DNA of 64,000 nt from Bin87 sp965232895 (GCA_965232895.1 OZ247430.1:496001-560000), one strand, 5' to 3'; counted from the stretch's first letter, positions 51,752 to 61,609 are shown. A program made the numbers and translations. Notes: generated from the letters alone by a model not told the origin.

Positions 51752-52432
51752 TCAGCCTCCAGCCGACGAGCCGGCTTCCCGGGCGTTGGCCACGAATTGC
51801 CTGATTTTTGCGGGGTCTTTGACGCCATCCGTTTCCACGCCGCTGGAAACGTCGACGCCCCAGGGGTGAACGACAGCCACAGCCTCGGCGACGTTGTCCG
51901 GCGTCAACCCGCCGGCGAGGAGGAAGCGACGGCCTTCATCCGCCAGTTGGGCGGCGATGCGCCAGTCAAAGGACTGACCGGTGCCGCCATGCAAGCCGAC
52001 AACCTGGCTGTCCAGGGTAACAGTGCAGCCGGCGGCCGTGAACGTGCCGATCCGGTCAGATACTTCAGCAACGGCGCCGGGATGGCCGTCGTCGGAAACG
52101 TGGAGCACCTTGATCACGCCAGCCTGATCGAGAACGGCGCGGCAGTAATCCAGCGATTCGTTGCCGCATAATTGAACGTAGTCGAGACCAGCCGCAGCGA
52201 TGGTGTCGAGCACGTCATCCAGAGGCTGGTCGCCGAAAAGGCCGACCGATTTGGGGCTCTCGAGCTCAATGTCTCTCAATCCTTCGGTGATTACGCGGGC
52301 GGCTTCCGGTTCGATGCAACGACGCCGGCCGGGCACGAACACCATTCCAAAGTAGTCAGCGCCGGCATCGGCGGCGACCCGAGCGTCGTCGAGGCTGCGG
52401 ACGCCGCAGATCTTGACGATGGTGGATTGCAC
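51752..52432 (-). CDS. trpF: Phosphoribosylanthranilate isomerase
   Basis: 226 residues: IVKICGVRSLDDARVAADAG, DYFGMVFVPGRRRCIEPEAA, KSVGLFGDQPLDDVLDTIAA, DYVQLCGNESLDYC and FLLAGGLTPDNVAEAV with GVDVSSGVETDGVKDPAKI. This is the TrpF barrel with catalytic Cys near the start. A GTG start at 52432 is taken because homology begins there; a longer reading upstream overlaps trpC. Gaps to trpC and trpB are about 10 and 6 nt. Confidence 0.94.
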   Translation of the reverse strand: MQSTIVKICGVRSLDDARVAADAGADYFGMVFVPGRRRCIEPEAARVITEGLRDIELESPKSVGLFGDQPLDDVLDTIAAAGLDYVQLCGNESLDYCRAVLDQAGVIKVLHVSDDGHPGAVAEVSDRIGTFTAAGCTVTLDSQVVGLHGGTGQSFDWRIAAQLADEGRRFLLAGGLTPDNVAEAVAVVHPWGVDVSSGVETDGVKDPAKIRQFVANAREAGSSAGG

Positions 52433-52442
52433 TTTCTCTGCC

Positions 52443-53240
52443 CTATGCCGGCACGGGAGCGCCGGTGAGTGAACGCACCTTGGCGGCAGTATCCGTGGCT
52501 GTGACCAGGGCCTCGCCGACCAACACGGCGTTGATCCCGAAAGGCTCCAGCCGGGCCAGATCTTCGGGCGTGCTGATGCCGCTCTCGCTGACAATCACCT
52601 TGCCGCGGGGAATCAACGGCGCGAGCGATTCCGTTGTGGCCAGGTCGGTGACGAAGGTGTGCAGGTTGCGGTTGTTGATGCCGATGACCTCGGCGCCGGC
52701 GTCTACGGCGGTGGCAATCTCGTCGGAGTCGTGGGTTTCTACCAACGGCGTCATGCCTAACCCGGAGCCGACTTGGATGAGCTCAGCAAGCTGCGCCGGG
52801 GACAGGATGTCGACGATCAACAGATAGGTATCCGCACCGATGGCCCGGGCCTCGTACACCTGGTAAGGGTCAAACAGGAAGTCCTTGCGCAACACCGGCG
52901 CGGAACCTGACGCGCCGCTTTCCTTCACCGCGGTCAACTGCGCCGGCTCGCCGAGGAAGTGCCCGTCCGTAATTACGGATATCGCGGCGGCTCCGTTGCC
53001 GGAGTAAGTTGCCGCAAGCTCCGTGGGTCGGAAGTCTTCACGGAGCAGGCCCTTGGACGGGGACGCCTTCTTCACCTCGGCGATGAGGCTGATGTGCTCA
53101 CCGCGTAGAGCGGAGGGAAAGTCCAGCGCGGGAGGGCGCGCGGCGATGGCGTCGCGCAGATCAGAAAGCGGAACTGCTGCCTGGGAAACGGCGAGTTCCT
53201 CTCGTTTCTTGGCGACGATCTGGTCCAGGATGCTGGGCAT
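52443..53240 (-). CDS. trpC: Indole-3-glycerol phosphate synthase
   Basis: 265 residues. ILDQIVAKKREELAVSQAAV, ISLIAEVKKASPSKGLLRED, VLRKDFLFDPYQVYEARAIG, VIGINNRNLHTFVTDL and VIVSESGISTPEDLARLEPF are the conserved barrel segments with catalytic Lys and Glu residues. Twelve nt after trpD, in the trpDCFB operon. Confidence 0.96.
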   Translation of the reverse strand: MPSILDQIVAKKREELAVSQAAVPLSDLRDAIAARPPALDFPSALRGEHISLIAEVKKASPSKGLLREDFRPTELAATYSGNGAAAISVITDGHFLGEPAQLTAVKESGASGSAPVLRKDFLFDPYQVYEARAIGADTYLLIVDILSPAQLAELIQVGSGLGMTPLVETHDSDEIATAVDAGAEVIGINNRNLHTFVTDLATTESLAPLIPRGKVIVSESGISTPEDLARLEPFGINAVLVGEALVTATDTAAKVRSLTGAPVPA

Positions 53241-53252
53241 GTGCCGTCTCCT

Positions 53253-54278
53253 CTATTGCTCCGCTGGGCCAAGTTCGCGAGTCAATGAGACCAGGGCATC
53301 CAGTTTCTCGGCGGCCCGGCCGTCGGAGATGGAGGCCGCGGCCATTTCGATACCCTCGGGGAGGGTGTTGGCGACGTCTCCGGCGACGAGAGCGGCGCCG
53401 CTGTTCAGCGCCACGGCGTCGCGAACGGGTCCGCCGGAACCGGACAGGATGGCGCGCATGGTCGCGGCGTTGGCCGTCGGGTCGCCGCCACGCAGGTCGT
53501 CCGGTGTGGCGTGAGGGAGGCCCAGGTCCCGGGGGCGAACCACGTAGGGGCGAATTTCCCCGTCCAACACCTCCCATCCGGCGGTGTCGCTGCCGAGGGA
53601 AAGTTCGTCCATTCCGTCGTCGCTATGCACGATGATGGCGTGGTGGGTCCCGAAAAGCCGCAGGGCCTCGGCCATCTTGTTCGCAGCCTCGGGATAGCCA
53701 ACTCCAATAAGTTGGCAGGGCACGCCAGCCGGGTTGGTCATCGGTCCGAGGATATTGAACACCGTCCGGATACCGATCTCGCGGCGGACGGGCGCGGCGT
53801 AGCGCATGGCCGGATGGTATGCCGGAGCGAACATGAAGCCGATGCCGATCTCGCGCAGGCAACGTTCCACAGCTTCCGGCGGCAGCTCGATGCGGACGCC
53901 CAGGGCTTCCAGCACGTCCGCGCTGCCGCAATCCCCGGAAGCGGCGCGGTTGCCATGCTTGGCCACGGTGAGCCCGGCGCCGGCAACTACGAAGGCCGCA
54001 GCGGTGGAGATGTTGAAGGTGCCCTTGCGGTCGCCGCCGGTGCCGCAGGTGTCGATGACGGTACCCTCCACGCTGACGCGCAGGGACTTGTCACGCATGA
54101 CGGTGGCGAAGCCGGCGAGCTCCTCCGGGGTCTCACCCTTAAGCGAGAGGGCGGTCAGGTAGGATCCCAACTGCGCGGGGGTAACCTCACCCTCCATTAC
54201 CTCGCGCATGACCACTACGGCGTCATCCATGGACAGGGATTGGCCGGCGGTTGCCGCCAATATGGCTTCTCGGATCAT
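53253..54278 (-). CDS. trpD: Anthranilate phosphoribosyltransferase
   Basis: 341 residues. VIDTCGTGGDRKGTFNISTA carries the PRPP-binding CGTGGD motif. VAKHGNRAASGDCGSADVLE, FMFAPAYHPAMRYAAPVRRE, TVFNILGPMTNPAG and VHSDDGMDELSLG also match. First gene of trpDCFB; a TATAAT on the minus strand (54317-54312) may be its -10. No trpE or trpG in the window. Confidence 0.96.
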   Translation of the reverse strand: MIREAILAATAGQSLSMDDAVVVMREVMEGEVTPAQLGSYLTALSLKGETPEELAGFATVMRDKSLRVSVEGTVIDTCGTGGDRKGTFNISTAAAFVVAGAGLTVAKHGNRAASGDCGSADVLEALGVRIELPPEAVERCLREIGIGFMFAPAYHPAMRYAAPVRREIGIRTVFNILGPMTNPAGVPCQLIGVGYPEAANKMAEALRLFGTHHAIIVHSDDGMDELSLGSDTAGWEVLDGEIRPYVVRPRDLGLPHATPDDLRGGDPTANAATMRAILSGSGGPVRDAVALNSGAALVAGDVANTLPEGIEMAAASISDGRAAEKLDALVSLTRELGPAEQ

Positions 54279-54356
54279 CGCTCACCACTGAATGGAGAAA
54301 ATAGGCGCGCGATTATAATAGCACGATCAGAGTTCACCCCCGTTGCGGAGGCAATC

Positions 54357-55157
54357 ATGCGCGTTGACGTTCACACCCACATATGGCCCGATCGTATCGC
54401 CGGCGCAGTGGCCGAAAACATGGAGTCGGAGTTGGGTTTCGAACCCATCGCGGCCAACACCGTAGACGGGATCAAAGCGCACATGGAGGCGTCCGGGGTG
54501 GACAAATCGATCGTGCTCGGCGTGGCGGCGCGGGCGGACCTGGTGAGACGAGCCAACGACTGGCTCATTTCCATAGCGGACGACATGCTGGTTCCCTTTG
54601 GCGCAGTACACCCGGACCTTCCGGACAAGGCCGGCGAGATCCGCTACCTGCGCGAAAACGGCGTGAAGGGCATCAAGATGCACCCGGTGATCAACGGGTT
54701 CTACCCCGACGATCCCCAGTGGTTCCCGGTTTACGAGGAACTGGGCGAGGACATGACGCTGGCCATCCACGCCGGACGGCTGCCTCATCAGGGAGCGGAT
54801 GCGCCGCTTTACGCCGCCCCGGAGCGGATTGCCAACATCGTGCGGCGGTTCCCCAGGCTGAAAGTCATCGCCCTGCACCTGGGCGGGTTCTACATGCTGG
54901 ACGAGGCGGAACGCGATTTGATGGGCCACGAGAACGTGCTGGTGGACACGACCTGGCCGCCATCAATCCGCGAACTCACCGCCGACACGCTGACCGCCAT
55001 CATCGGCAAGCACGGGGCGCACAAGGTCTGCTTTGGAACCGACTACCCGCTGGTCGATATGGGCAGCGAGTCGGAGTTCCTGGCGTCGCTGCCGCTCACA
55101 TCAGCCCAGGTCGAGGACATCCTGGGCGAGAACGCACGGAGGTTCATCGGGCTGTAA
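54357..55157 (+). CDS. Amidohydrolase-family (amidohydrolase 2/ACMSD-like) protein
   Basis: 266 residues, metal-dependent TIM-barrel. MRVDVHTHIWPDRIAGAVAE holds the HxH metal site; NGVKGIKMHPVINGFYPDD, LAIHAGRLPHQG, VIALHLGGFYMLDEAER and VCFGTDYPLVDM (terminal Asp) complete the site. GGAGG lies before the ATG. Divergent from trpD with a shared TATAAT region (54312-54319) in which -10 boxes for both strands overlap. Substrate unknown; decarboxylase or lactonase are possible. Confidence 0.88.
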   Translation: MRVDVHTHIWPDRIAGAVAENMESELGFEPIAANTVDGIKAHMEASGVDKSIVLGVAARADLVRRANDWLISIADDMLVPFGAVHPDLPDKAGEIRYLRENGVKGIKMHPVINGFYPDDPQWFPVYEELGEDMTLAIHAGRLPHQGADAPLYAAPERIANIVRRFPRLKVIALHLGGFYMLDEAERDLMGHENVLVDTTWPPSIRELTADTLTAIIGKHGAHKVCFGTDYPLVDMGSESEFLASLPLTSAQVEDILGENARRFIGL

Positions 55158-55162
55158 CGGCT

Positions 55163-57238
55163 TCAGTCGGCGGCGTCGGCCATGCCCAGGGCGTGCAGGA
55201 CGAAGGTGTATTCCTCTGCGACCTCTTTGATGCGCTCGAAACGTCCGGAGGCGCCGGCGTGGCCGGAGTCCATGTGAGTCTTGAGGAGGAGCGGCCGGTC
55301 GTCGGTGCGCATGGTGCGCAGCTTGGCGACCCACTTGGCCGGCTCCCAATAGGTTACGCGGGGGTCGCTGATACCCGCGGTGACCAGCATGGGCGGGTAG
55401 TCCTGCTCGCGCACGTTGTCGTAGGGTGAGTAGGTGCGCATGTAGCGGTAATACTCCGCGTCGTTGGGATTGCCCCATTCGTTGTATTCCATGGTGGTGA
55501 GGGGCAGGCTATCGTCCAGCATGGTGTTCAGGACGTCGACGAACGGCACATGGGCGGCCACGCAGCCGAACAGGTCGGGACGTTCGTTGATGACCGCTCC
55601 CATGAGCAGGCCTCCGGCGCTGCCTCCGGCGGCGGCGATGCGGCCGGCGGCGGTGTACCCTTCTGCGACCAGGTACTCGGCGCAGTCGATGAAGTCGTTG
55701 AACGTGTTGCGCTTGTTCAGCAGCTTGCCGTTTTCGTACCAGTCCCATCCCATTTCCATGCCGCCCCGGATGTGGGCGATGGCGAAGATGAAACCGCGGT
55801 CCACCAGGCTCAACGCGGACACGCTGAAGTTCGCGTCCATATTCAGGCCGTAGCTGCCGTACCCGTAAAGATAGAGCGGCGCGCTGCCGTCGACCGGTGT
55901 ATCCCGGCGCATGAGCAGGCTGATCGGGACCCGGACGCCGTCCCGCGCGGTGGCCCACACTCGGCTGGTCTCGTACTGCCCGGCATCGTACCCGGAGGGT
56001 ATTTCCTGCTGTTTGCGCAGGACGCGCTCTCGCGTCGCCATGTCGTAGTCGTAAACGGCCGCCGGGGTTTTCAGGGACGTATAGCCGAACCGCAGGGTAC
56101 TGGTATCGAACTCCCGTCCGCCTCGGGCGGACATGGCGAAATCCTCCTCATCCACTCCGGAGATAAAGTGGGTATCGCCGTCCGCGAGGCGGAGCGCCAT
56201 GACCTGAGGGAGGCCGTCCTGCCGGCAGGAGACGACCAGGTGGTCGCGGTACGCCTCTATGCCTCGCAGGGGACGTCCGGGCTCGTGCGCCATGAAGTCA
56301 GACCACTGGTCCCACCCGGGGTTGCCGATGGGGGCGATGGACAGCATGAAGTCCCTGGCGCCATTGCCGTTGTGCCGGATGAAAAAGCGTTCGCCGTGGT
56401 CGACAACGTCATATTCGAAATCGGTGGCCCGCGGCTCGATCAACACCGGCCTGGCAGCCGGATCGTCGGCGTCCAGGAACCGCCATTCGGACATGTTGTT
56501 GCCGCCGGCGGCCACGTAGATGAACCGGCCGCTGTTGGACTTGCCCACGCCGACAAAAAATCGCGGGTCCTCCTCCTGGTACACCAATTCATCGGAGGCG
56601 GGATCGGCGCCCAGGGTGTGGCGATAGACGTACACGGGCCGATGGTGCTCGTCGAGAACCGAGTAATACAGGGTCCGGTTATCGTTGGCCCATTCCAGGC
56701 TGTAGTAGGTATTGGGGATCTCGTCAGGGAGCATTTGCCCCGTTTCCAGGTCCAGCACCCGGATGGTGAACTGCTCCGAACCGTCGAAGTCCACCCCGTA
56801 GGCGATCATGCGATGGTCTGGACTGTTTTCGAAAGATCCGACCTGGGTATAGTCGCGGCCTTCGGCCAACCGGTTCACGTCGAGCAGGACTTCTTCGGGA
56901 CCGTCCGGGCTCCCAACGCGGCGGCAGTAAATGGGGTATTGGCCGCCCTCCTCGTAGCGGACGTAGTAGTAGAAATCGCCTTCTTTTTCGGGGACGGAGT
57001 TGTCGTCCTCCTTGATGCGCCCGCGGATCTCCGCGTAGATCTGTTCCTGCAAGGCGGACAACGGAGCGAGGAACGCTTCGGTGTACTGGTTCTCGGCGCA
57101 CAGGTACGGCATCGTCTCCGGGTCATCCTGATCCCGGAGCCAGTGCCAGGGGTCGACGCGCGCGTCGCCATGCAACGTGTCGGTGTGGGCGCGCCGGGGC
57201 GCGGCGGGAGGGTTGGGCAACCCGTTGCCAATGGTCAT
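55163..57238 (-). CDS. ptrB: Oligopeptidase B (S9A prolyl oligopeptidase family)
   Basis: Serine peptidase cutting after basic residues in short peptides. 691 residues, normal length. The N-terminal propeller has DPWHWLRDQDDPETMPYL and YYYVRYEEGGQYPIYCRR. The catalytic domain has YGSYGLNMDANFSVSALSLV, IAAAGGSAGGLLMGAVINER with Ser540, then ISDPRVTYWEPAKWVAKLRT and KTHMDSGHAGASGRFERIKE with the His. CGGAG precedes the ATG. Five bases separate it from the convergent amidohydrolase. Confidence 0.95.
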   Translation of the reverse strand: MTIGNGLPNPPAAPRRAHTDTLHGDARVDPWHWLRDQDDPETMPYLCAENQYTEAFLAPLSALQEQIYAEIRGRIKEDDNSVPEKEGDFYYYVRYEEGGQYPIYCRRVGSPDGPEEVLLDVNRLAEGRDYTQVGSFENSPDHRMIAYGVDFDGSEQFTIRVLDLETGQMLPDEIPNTYYSLEWANDNRTLYYSVLDEHHRPVYVYRHTLGADPASDELVYQEEDPRFFVGVGKSNSGRFIYVAAGGNNMSEWRFLDADDPAARPVLIEPRATDFEYDVVDHGERFFIRHNGNGARDFMLSIAPIGNPGWDQWSDFMAHEPGRPLRGIEAYRDHLVVSCRQDGLPQVMALRLADGDTHFISGVDEEDFAMSARGGREFDTSTLRFGYTSLKTPAAVYDYDMATRERVLRKQQEIPSGYDAGQYETSRVWATARDGVRVPISLLMRRDTPVDGSAPLYLYGYGSYGLNMDANFSVSALSLVDRGFIFAIAHIRGGMEMGWDWYENGKLLNKRNTFNDFIDCAEYLVAEGYTAAGRIAAAGGSAGGLLMGAVINERPDLFGCVAAHVPFVDVLNTMLDDSLPLTTMEYNEWGNPNDAEYYRYMRTYSPYDNVREQDYPPMLVTAGISDPRVTYWEPAKWVAKLRTMRTDDRPLLLKTHMDSGHAGASGRFERIKEVAEEYTFVLHALGMADAAD

Positions 57239-57274
57239 TTGATCACTCCGGTGAGAGGTGGGGCCAAACGAGCG

Positions 57275-57748
57275 TCATTCGGTGACGGGCTCGGCAGACA
57301 CGGATTTCGAGGCGGATTCGATTGCGGCCAGTTCGCCGGCCACGTAGCGACGGCAAGCCCCGGGTCGCAACCGGGCAATCAACGATCCCAGCCAACCGCC
57401 GTATTCGGCCTCCACAGTGAGGTGGGCGTGCCCGTCATCATCGGAGGTAAAGCCGGGATCCGCGTCCGAGCAGGGGCGAACCCGATAAGAAAATTCCACG
57501 GAAAAGCCGGGTCCAACGGTACGATGGCCGAACATCTCCGGTTCCTGGACGACGGTCATCAGGCTGGTGAACTTGTCCCGGCCGATTTGCAATTCGATGC
57601 GATTTCCCGGCCTGGGTTCCGGGCCGTCGGGCAGATCGGAGCGCCGATAGGCCGGCCCGTGGATAGTGCGAGACGGAAAATCGATCACTGCGTACCAGAC
57701 TTCATCCGGAGTGCAGGGTATAATTTTCCCAAGTTCAAAAGTCTGCAT
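57275..57748 (-). CDS. SRPBCC (START-like) family protein
   Basis: 157 residues in the helix-grip fold of polyketide cyclases and lipid carriers. FELGKIIPCTPDEVWYAVID with RPGNRIELQIGRDKFTSLMT, FGHRTVGPGFSVEFSYRVRP and LTVEAEYGGWLGSLIARLRP fit the pattern. AGGGAA lies before the ATG. It reads from the same side as oligopeptidase B, 36 nt upstream of it. Ligand unknown. Confidence 0.78.
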   Translation of the reverse strand: MQTFELGKIIPCTPDEVWYAVIDFPSRTIHGPAYRRSDLPDGPEPRPGNRIELQIGRDKFTSLMTVVQEPEMFGHRTVGPGFSVEFSYRVRPCSDADPGFTSDDDGHAHLTVEAEYGGWLGSLIARLRPGACRRYVAGELAAIESASKSVSAEPVTE

Positions 57749-57950
57749 TTGTTCCCTTGCTGAGGGGCGCCACCACCCGGAGTGGGATCGCGCAGTCAGC
57801 TCGCCAATGGCGTTGCAAGTTCGTCAGATTGCCGTCGGAATCGGTAATCAGAGTGTACACAAGACGCGCGGCTCGGAACCACTTTCCAAGTTGACCGGTA
57901 CGGCGAATTATGCAATGGTAGCGCATCCGGCGCGACGGACCCGCGAGACT

Positions 57951-59216
57951 ATGAATATGCCCGAAGGCGCCCTGACCGGCCTGAAAGTTTTGGACTTCAC
58001 CCACTATGTGGCGGGGCCGTATTGCACCAAGCTTTTGGCCGATTACGGCGCGGAAGTGATCAAGGTGGAACGGCCGCCGCATGGCGACGGGTCGCGCCGC
58101 ATGGGACCGTATCCGGGCGATGAACCGCATCCGGAAAAGAGCGCCCAATTCCTGCACCTGAACACCAACAAACGCGGCATCGCGGTAGACCTGAAAAAGA
58201 ACGCCGCCGCGGGTATCGTGGAGCGGCTCGCATCATGGGCCGACGTTGTGGTGGAAAGCTACCGGCCCGGGGTGGCCGATCGCCTGGGGATCGGCTATGA
58301 GCGCCTGAGCAGCATCAACCCTACAGTGGTCTATACCAGCATTTCCAATTTCGGCCAAACCGGGCCGTATCGGGATTACCGCGGCTCCGAAATCGTTTTC
58401 TACGGCATGGGCGGCGAGATGCACTCCACGGGCCTGGCGGACCGGGAGCCGCTGAAACTGGGCGGCAACGTGGGCCTGTATCAAGCGGGGGCCGTGGCCG
58501 CAGTGGCGACGATGGGCGCTGTGCTGGCCGGCTCCTTCTGGATGGATGACGAAACGGACGTTGCGACCGGGCAGCACGTCGACGTGTCCATCCTGGAAAC
58601 GCAGCTGGGATCGGTTGACCGCCGGCAGAGCGCATTGCTGGCGTACCAGTACACGGGCGAACTCAGCCACCGGCCGGCTTCGGGCGGATCCGGTGGCTAT
58701 CCCAACGCGGTCTATCCGTGCTCGGACGGATATCTCCAGATCAACGGCAGCCGGATGTATTTTCCTCGGGCCGTGGCGATGCTGGGCAACCCGCCCGAAT
58801 TGGGAACGGAGCGATGGAAAGATCCGTCCTCGCAGGGTGACGCGGCGATGCAGGAGGAATTCGAGGGAGAACACTTCCTGCCATGGATACTGGAGCGAAC
58901 GAGAGCCGAAGCCTGGCGCTCCGCCCAGGAAAACCGGGTGCTCTCCGGTCCGATCAACACCATGGCGGACCTGGATGTGGACCCATCGTTCAACTCCAGG
59001 GGCGTGTTTGCGGAAGGTGACCACCCGGTCGCGGGGCACATGAGATATCCAGGCCGCCCGTTCATAATGAACGGCTCTCCGTGGCGGTTGAGAAGGACGG
59101 CGCCGCTGCTGGGGCAGCACACCGCGGAGGTGCTGGCCGAGCTCGGCTATTCGGACGCGGATATCGGACGGCTCAGCGAAGCCGGTGTAATACTGGGCAA
59201 CACCGAGGGGAATTAG
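57951..59216 (+). CDS. Type III CoA-transferase (CaiB/BaiF/Frc family), copy 1
   Basis: 421 residues. LTGLKVLDFTHYVAGPYCTK with LLADYGAEVIKVERPPHGDG, LHLNTNKRGIAVDLK, DVVVESYRPGVADRLGIGYE and YTSISNFGQTGPYRDYRGSE are family blocks. These enzymes move CoA between carboxylates. The ATG at 57951 lies just ahead of the first homologous residues. Two bases separate its stop from copy 2, so the pair could form a heteromer as in succinyl-CoA-dependent CoA-transferases. Confidence 0.9.
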   Translation: MNMPEGALTGLKVLDFTHYVAGPYCTKLLADYGAEVIKVERPPHGDGSRRMGPYPGDEPHPEKSAQFLHLNTNKRGIAVDLKKNAAAGIVERLASWADVVVESYRPGVADRLGIGYERLSSINPTVVYTSISNFGQTGPYRDYRGSEIVFYGMGGEMHSTGLADREPLKLGGNVGLYQAGAVAAVATMGAVLAGSFWMDDETDVATGQHVDVSILETQLGSVDRRQSALLAYQYTGELSHRPASGGSGGYPNAVYPCSDGYLQINGSRMYFPRAVAMLGNPPELGTERWKDPSSQGDAAMQEEFEGEHFLPWILERTRAEAWRSAQENRVLSGPINTMADLDVDPSFNSRGVFAEGDHPVAGHMRYPGRPFIMNGSPWRLRRTAPLLGQHTAEVLAELGYSDADIGRLSEAGVILGNTEGN

Positions 59217-59217
59217 C

Positions 59218-60522
59218 ATGTCTCACCCCCGGCGGCCGCTGGAAGGTCTGCGCGTCCTGGAGATCACCGTGGTGTGGGCCGGTCCCTACTGCGGTTCCTT
59301 CCTGGCCGACCTGGGCGCGGAGGTGATCCGCGTCGAGTCCACCAAGACCTTCGTGCCCCTGACCCGGGGAGCCGCGCCCCATCTGTCCCAGGCGGTTATC
59401 GACAACCTGCCGCTGTACTCGGGCGGCACGCCGGGGCGCGTGCCCGGCGATCGGCCATTCAACCGTTCGCCGATGTTCAACTCCCATGCCCGCAACAAGA
59501 AGAGCATGACCGTGAACCTGCTGGACCCCGGCGGTCGCGAGATTTTTGACCGGCTGGTGGCGATCAGCGACGTGCTGATCGAGAACAACCCCACCGAGAC
59601 CATGGAAAAGCTCGATATCTCCTACGAGTCGCTGTGCGCGGTCAAGGACGACATCATCATACTCCGGATGCCCGCGTACGGCAGTAACGGGCCGTATCGC
59701 GACTATCGGGCCCACGGCGTGCACATCGAAGGGGTCGTCGGGCACACCATGCTGCGGGGGTACGAGGACACTGACCCGTCCTACAACACCACCGTGCTGA
59801 TGTCCGATGCGGCCGGAGGCGCCCAGGGAGCGTTCGCGGTGTTGGCCGCGCTCCGGCACCGCAAAAGGACCGGTGAGGGCCAGTTGGTGGAGCTGGGGCA
59901 GGCCGAGAATGTTTTCTCGTTCCTCGGAGAGTATTACCTGGATTACGCTATGAACGGGCGTATCCATGGGACCCTGGGCAACCGCCATCCACGAGCATTG
60001 CAGAACTGCTACCCATGCGCCGGCGAGAACCGGTGGGTTGTGATCACGGTCTATGACGACGAGCAATGGCACGCTCTCTGCGACGTGATTGGCGCGTCGG
60101 ATCTGAAACATGACCCTGGGTTGGGAAACGCCGAAGGACGTCACGCGCGGCAGGCCGACATCGATCCGGCAATTGAGATGTGGACGCGCGGCCGCTCGCC
60201 TGAAGCCGCCATGAATGCACTGCAGGAACGCGGCATCGCGGCAGGGGTGGTGATGACCCAGGCTGACGTTTTTGCTGACCCCCACGTTCAATCGCGTAGG
60301 TTCTTCGAGGAGGCATTCCAGGAGGACTGCGGCACGCACCTGTATCCCGGACCACTGTACAAGATGTCGGAGACGCCGTTGGGCATCCACCGCGGCCCGG
60401 TCATGTTCGGGCAGGATAACGAGTACGTGTACCGCGACCTGTTGGGCTACTCCGAGGAAGAGTACGAAGGGTTCAAAGCGGCGGGGCACGTCGGCACGGA
60501 CTACGCGCCCGGGGTTGGCTGA
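59218..60522 (+). CDS. Type III CoA-transferase (CaiB/BaiF/Frc family), copy 2
   Basis: 434 residues. LEGLRVLEITVVWAGPYCGS, FLADLGAEVIRVESTKTFVP, ARNKKSMTVNLLDPGGREIF, DVLIENNPTETMEKLDISYE and GSNGPYRDYRAHGVHIEGVV are family blocks. Diverged from copy 1, with an extra loop near 50-90. GAGGGGAA precedes the ATG. A hairpin about 30 nt after its stop may end the transcript. Confidence 0.9.
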   Translation: MSHPRRPLEGLRVLEITVVWAGPYCGSFLADLGAEVIRVESTKTFVPLTRGAAPHLSQAVIDNLPLYSGGTPGRVPGDRPFNRSPMFNSHARNKKSMTVNLLDPGGREIFDRLVAISDVLIENNPTETMEKLDISYESLCAVKDDIIILRMPAYGSNGPYRDYRAHGVHIEGVVGHTMLRGYEDTDPSYNTTVLMSDAAGGAQGAFAVLAALRHRKRTGEGQLVELGQAENVFSFLGEYYLDYAMNGRIHGTLGNRHPRALQNCYPCAGENRWVVITVYDDEQWHALCDVIGASDLKHDPGLGNAEGRHARQADIDPAIEMWTRGRSPEAAMNALQERGIAAGVVMTQADVFADPHVQSRRFFEEAFQEDCGTHLYPGPLYKMSETPLGIHRGPVMFGQDNEYVYRDLLGYSEEEYEGFKAAGHVGTDYAPGVG

Positions 60523-60552
60523 TCGCGTTGGCAGCGCGCCTGTCTCTTGACG

Positions 60553-60578
60553 GAGGACGGGAGTGCGATCCCGTCCTC
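60553..60578. repeat. 10-bp stem hairpin after the CoA-transferase pair
   Basis: GAGGACGGGA (60553-60562) pairs perfectly with TCCCGTCCTC (60569-60578) around GTGCGA. Poor T-runs on both sides, so it could be a weak terminator or a repetitive extragenic palindrome. Confidence 0.45.
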
Positions 60579-60644
60579 TACAAATTCCATGGCCGGTGTT
60601 AGGATAATGCGAAACCCGTATATCCCCGGAACGAGGTATTTGCC

Positions 60645-61598
60645 ATGCCCACCAAACGGATCGGCATCCATGCGGGAGCGCCGAACGCCGAGGCTTCCCT
60701 GGATCTCATGCAGCGCGCCGAAGCGGCCGGCGTGCACGCCGCCTGGCTCACCACCGGCGGCGCCGGACTCGATGCCCTGACACTATTTGCGGCGGCCGCA
60801 GTGCAGACGGACAGCATCGTGTTCGGGACATCCATCGTCCCGACCTACCCCCGGCATCCCATCGTGGCGGCGCAGCAGGTGCAGGCGCTGGATCAACTGG
60901 CGCCCGGTCGGCTCCGGTTGGGCGTGGGCCCGAGCCACCGGCCGACCATGCGCTCGATGTTCGGCTACAACCTCCGCGCGCCGCTGACCAACCTGCGCGA
61001 ATACCTGCAGATACTGCGGGCTCTGCTGCACGAGGGATCAGTGGATTTCGACGGCCAGGAATACACGGCGCACGCCAGCATCCCGCGGCCGGTGGACGTT
61101 CCGGTTATGGCGTCGGCGCTGCAGGAGGGCTCTTACGAATTGTGCGGAGAGCTGGCCGACGGCGCCATCAGCTGGGTCAGCCCGGCGGTGTACCTGCGGG
61201 ACAAGGCGTTGCCGGCCTTGCGCCGGGGTTCCGACGGGGCGGGGCGAGACGCTCCCCCACTGATCGCGCACGCGCCCGTTTGCATCAGCGACAACCCCGA
61301 CGCAACCCGCCTGGCGGTGCAGCAACAGCTTTCCAACTACCCGCGCCTGCCCTTCTACCAACGCATGTGGGCGGCCGCGGGCTACCCGGAAGCGGCGGAA
61401 GAAACCTGGAGCGACGGGATGATCGAGGCCACGGTGCTCACCGGGGACGCCGACACCGTCGGGGAGCGCATGATCGCGATGCTCGACATGGGCATCTCCG
61501 AGTTGTTGATCACACCGGTGACGGCCAGCGACGACCCGGCGGCGGACATGGAACAAACCATCAACCTGCTCGGCAAAGTCGCGCAATCCCTCAACTGA
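60645..61598 (+). CDS. LLM-class (F420-dependent type) oxidoreductase
   Basis: 317 residues, luciferase-like barrel of the F420-dependent Mer/Adf-like group. RIGIHAGAPNAEASLDLMQR with AEAAGVHAAWLTTGGAGLDA, FGTSIVPTYPRHPIVAAQQV, GRLRLGVGPSHRPTMRSMFG and VMASALQEGSYELCGELADG are typical. GAGGT precedes the ATG. It is followed 11 nt later by an ABM-type monooxygenase, so both may act on one substrate. Cofactor F420 or FMN cannot be separated by eye. Confidence 0.88.
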   Translation: MPTKRIGIHAGAPNAEASLDLMQRAEAAGVHAAWLTTGGAGLDALTLFAAAAVQTDSIVFGTSIVPTYPRHPIVAAQQVQALDQLAPGRLRLGVGPSHRPTMRSMFGYNLRAPLTNLREYLQILRALLHEGSVDFDGQEYTAHASIPRPVDVPVMASALQEGSYELCGELADGAISWVSPAVYLRDKALPALRRGSDGAGRDAPPLIAHAPVCISDNPDATRLAVQQQLSNYPRLPFYQRMWAAAGYPEAAEETWSDGMIEATVLTGDADTVGERMIAMLDMGISELLITPVTASDDPAADMEQTINLLGKVAQSLN

Positions 61599-61609
61599 AG
61601 GAGATCGTT

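Noticed and set aside
52433..52594. TrpF N-terminal extension
   Set aside because: It overlaps trpC and encodes Arg/Pro-rich shadow sequence; the barrel begins at the GTG at 52432.
53511..54356. Amidohydrolase extended upstream over trpD
   Set aside because: The upstream part is antisense to trpD; the metal-binding HTH motif begins right after the ATG at 54357, which has GGAGG.
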